From NCBI GenBank assembly GCA_026707665.1, contig JAPOWK010000121.1:1-64000 (forward strand): a stretch of DNA of 64,000 nucleotides. The letters run 5' to 3'. Below are positions 62,335 to 64,000 of this stretch, one piece after another (position 1 is the stretch's first letter; each line of letters opens with the position of its first letter). Both the position numbers and the translations under genes were made by a program. Under the pieces are notes generated by a model. It was not told the DNA's origin and searched no databases. It worked only from the letters and a program-made list of their open reading frames with translations. The stretch comes from Chloroflexota bacterium. GTDB lineage: Bacteria > Chloroflexota > Anaerolineae > Aggregatilineales > Phototrophicaceae.

Positions 62335-64000
62335 ATGAGGAATAAAGTTTTTGCTACCATTTTGCTGGCGGCCATTCTCATTTATGGCGGCGCGCTGCGC
62401 TTCAGCGGGCATAATTGGGATGACTTCTCCCATACGCACCCGGATGAGCTCTTTCTAACGCTGCTCGTCTTGCCGAATTTGGGCGGCAGCAATTCGTTTA
62501 CCGCCGACGAGTCGCAGTTTCCAAAACTACAATTACTCGCGTTGCGAGATTCGACAGCGATAAGCAGCCGCGCGGATATCAGCGATCAGCCAGCCATTTG
62601 GCTGGGCGTCGTACGCGAATCGTTTGCCGCTACAGCCGGCGAATGGCTCGTCGGTCGCGATCGAATGCGCGTCTTTGATGCATTCAGCATGGCCGAGAGC
62701 GCACTGCTCGCCGGCGCCGTTGACGCTTTGCTTGCGGATCCGGCGCTGTTACCTACGCATGATGAGGTAATGCTTGCAGGCTTGATTTCGTCGGTCGAAC
62801 TTCAGGGCTTTCGCTGTCGTAATCTATACCCGGATACTGGCGGGAGCGGCGGGTTTTTTGACGCGCGTTGCTCTCCGTTGAATCCGCATAACGCCGGGCA
62901 TGGCTTCTTTGTCTACGGGACGCTTCCCTTGCTGCTCGCCCATTTCGGCGGCGAAATTGTCCGCTCTGCCACCGATGCGGACCTCCCAGTCTTCGATTTC
63001 CAGGGCGGTCATTTGGTCTGGCGCGGCATCTCGATGATCTTTGACATCCTCAGCATAGTCATGGTATTTGCGCTCGGCTCGCGGATGCACAATCGCTGGG
63101 TGGGTCTTCTCGCCGCCGTCTTTTATGCCTCGGCGCCGCTTGCCATTCAAAAGGCGCACTTCGGGACTGTCAATGCAATCGCCGCCTTCTTCGTCATTTT
63201 CGCTCTATACAGCGCCGTTCGCGTCCAGCAACAAGGGCGTCTGACCAGCTACCTGCTCTTCGGGATCGCCTGCGGCATGGCGGTGGCCAGCCGCATCAAC
63301 CTGGCGCCCTTGGCTGGAATCATTGTGGTATCCGCCGCCCTGCAAGCCATGCCCGCATTCAGCGACCGCCTGGCCGCAAGAGAACGCAGAACGCTTGTCG
63401 CTCGTCACCTGTTTGGTTTGCTGCTGGCGGGCTTTGGCGCTTTCCTGGCATTTCGCGTATGCAATCCCTACGCCTTTACTGGACCCGGTTTTTTCGGTCT
63501 GTTGCCAAACGAACGCTGGCTTGCGAACCTGGCTCAAGTCAGTCTCGGTGTTGGCGGCATACAGGATTATCCGCCGAACTGGCAGTGGCTGGCGCGTTCT
63601 GCACTGGTCTATGTAAGCAAAGACTTGCTGCTCTGGGGGATGGGCTTGAGCTTCGGCGCGTTGGGCTGTTTTGGTTGGTTCTGGGCGACGTATCGCGTCT
63701 TGCGCAACCGACCGGCGGCGACCGCAAACTTGACCCTGATCATCTGGATAGCCGGCTACCTGCTGTGGATGGGCCGATTGTGGACCCTGACTATGCGCTA
63801 CTACCTGCCGCTCTATGGCGCGATGGCGGTGATGGCGGGCTGGTGCCTCTATGAATTATGCCGTTACGCCAAACTCCACCGGCGCAGCCTGCCCATCACG
63901 TCTTGGCTGCTGGGCGGTTTCGGGGCGGTCTTGGCGGTTGTTGGCGCCTACCAAGTCGCCATCGGCGTCATTGACACGACTGGGATTAGCGCGCTTTGCA
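62335..64000 (+). CDS. PMT/GT39-like membrane glycosyltransferase (3-prime end cut by window)
   Basis: About 555 residues are visible and the frame stays open to the edge. The first helix VFATILLAAILIYGGALRF leads to HTHPDELFLTLLV, the acidic external loop of PMT-type enzymes. A long external segment (50-200) precedes FFVYGTLPLLLAHFGGEIV, then WRGISMIFDILSIVMVFALG and several further helices with MRYYLPLYGAMAVMAGW near 485. It follows the previous membrane transferase by 51 nt and probably belongs to the same operon. The start ATG 62335 has no clear ribosome-binding site but fits the first helix. Confidence 0.7.
   Translation, partial: MRNKVFATILLAAILIYGGALRFSGHNWDDFSHTHPDELFLTLLVLPNLGGSNSFTADESQFPKLQLLALRDSTAISSRADISDQPAIWLGVVRESFAATAGEWLVGRDRMRVFDAFSMAESALLAGAVDALLADPALLPTHDEVMLAGLISSVELQGFRCRNLYPDTGGSGGFFDARCSPLNPHNAGHGFFVYGTLPLLLAHFGGEIVRSATDADLPVFDFQGGHLVWRGISMIFDILSIVMVFALGSRMHNRWVGLLAAVFYASAPLAIQKAHFGTVNAIAAFFVIFALYSAVRVQQQGRLTSYLLFGIACGMAVASRINLAPLAGIIVVSAALQAMPAFSDRLAARERRTLVARHLFGLLLAGFGAFLAFRVCNPYAFTGPGFFGLLPNERWLANLAQVSLGVGGIQDYPPNWQWLARSALVYVSKDLLLWGMGLSFGALGCFGWFWATYRVLRNRPAATANLTLIIWIAGYLLWMGRLWTLTMRYYLPLYGAMAVMAGWCLYELCRYAKLHRRSLPITSWLLGGFGAVLAVVGAYQVAIGVIDTTGISALC

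Noticed and set aside
1..64000. CRISPR arrays, insertion sequences, prophage or toxin-antitoxin modules
   Set aside because: No regularly spaced repeats, transposase, integrase, Cas or phage-structural motifs were seen on either strand.

Overview
The window looks like a bacterial chromosome segment of roughly 58-60% GC. It is probably from a Chloroflexota-type (Anaerolineae/Caldilineae/SAR202-like) monoderm. That assignment is inferred from a Thr/Pro-rich lipoprotein linker, many large PMT-like membrane glycosyltransferases and expanded family-5 solute-binding proteins; no rRNA or marker tree is available to confirm it. I support 44 protein genes (two cut by the window ends) and two tRNAs. 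I see no insertion sequence, phage or CRISPR array.

Layout. 1-10.5 kb is mainly housekeeping or unlinked: a MaoC-type enoyl-CoA hydratase (partial), a DUF971 protein, a lipoprotein, an 863-residue (alpha/alpha)6 glycosidase, an MsbA-like ABC exporter, a methyltransferase, argS, dcd and tRNA-Val(UAC). A dispersed repeat occurs in inverted orientation on both sides of the lipoprotein/glycosidase pair.

10.6-34.9 kb is a catabolic island. On the plus strand lie two oligopeptide/oligosaccharide-type ABC ATPases, the two matching permeases, a GntR/FCD regulator, a zinc alcohol dehydrogenase, a KduD-like SDR, a GMC oxidoreductase and a fused two-domain GH117-like protein. On the minus strand lie an enolase-superfamily acid-sugar dehydratase, two paralogous solute-binding proteins, two GH117-like glycosidases, a type I sulfatase and a TIM-barrel glycosidase, with a further GH117-like gene at 29.4-30.7 kb. 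Five GH117-like domains in total carry the N-terminal SxAxxR signature. A 12-bp palindrome, ATTGT-NN-ACAAT, occurs at three places (10631, 24416, 30736). Each overlaps or abuts a well-formed sigma70-type promoter of this island, which suggests a single repressor, most likely the local GntR protein, over import, desulfation, glycosidic cleavage and oxidation of a sulfated algal-type glycan or its anhydro-/acid-sugar product. This is the most interesting system in the window.

34.9-50.1 kb and 57.4-64 kb carry envelope and surface-polysaccharide functions: an SGNH hydrolase, methyltransferases, five large membrane glycosyltransferase-like proteins, a GT4 glycosyltransferase and a heterodimeric ABC exporter whose degenerate motifs complement each other. 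Between them are a HIT hydrolase, biotin-protein ligase, a small membrane protein with its own promoter and terminator, gyrA, ribosomal protein L25/CTC and tRNA-Gly(CCC).
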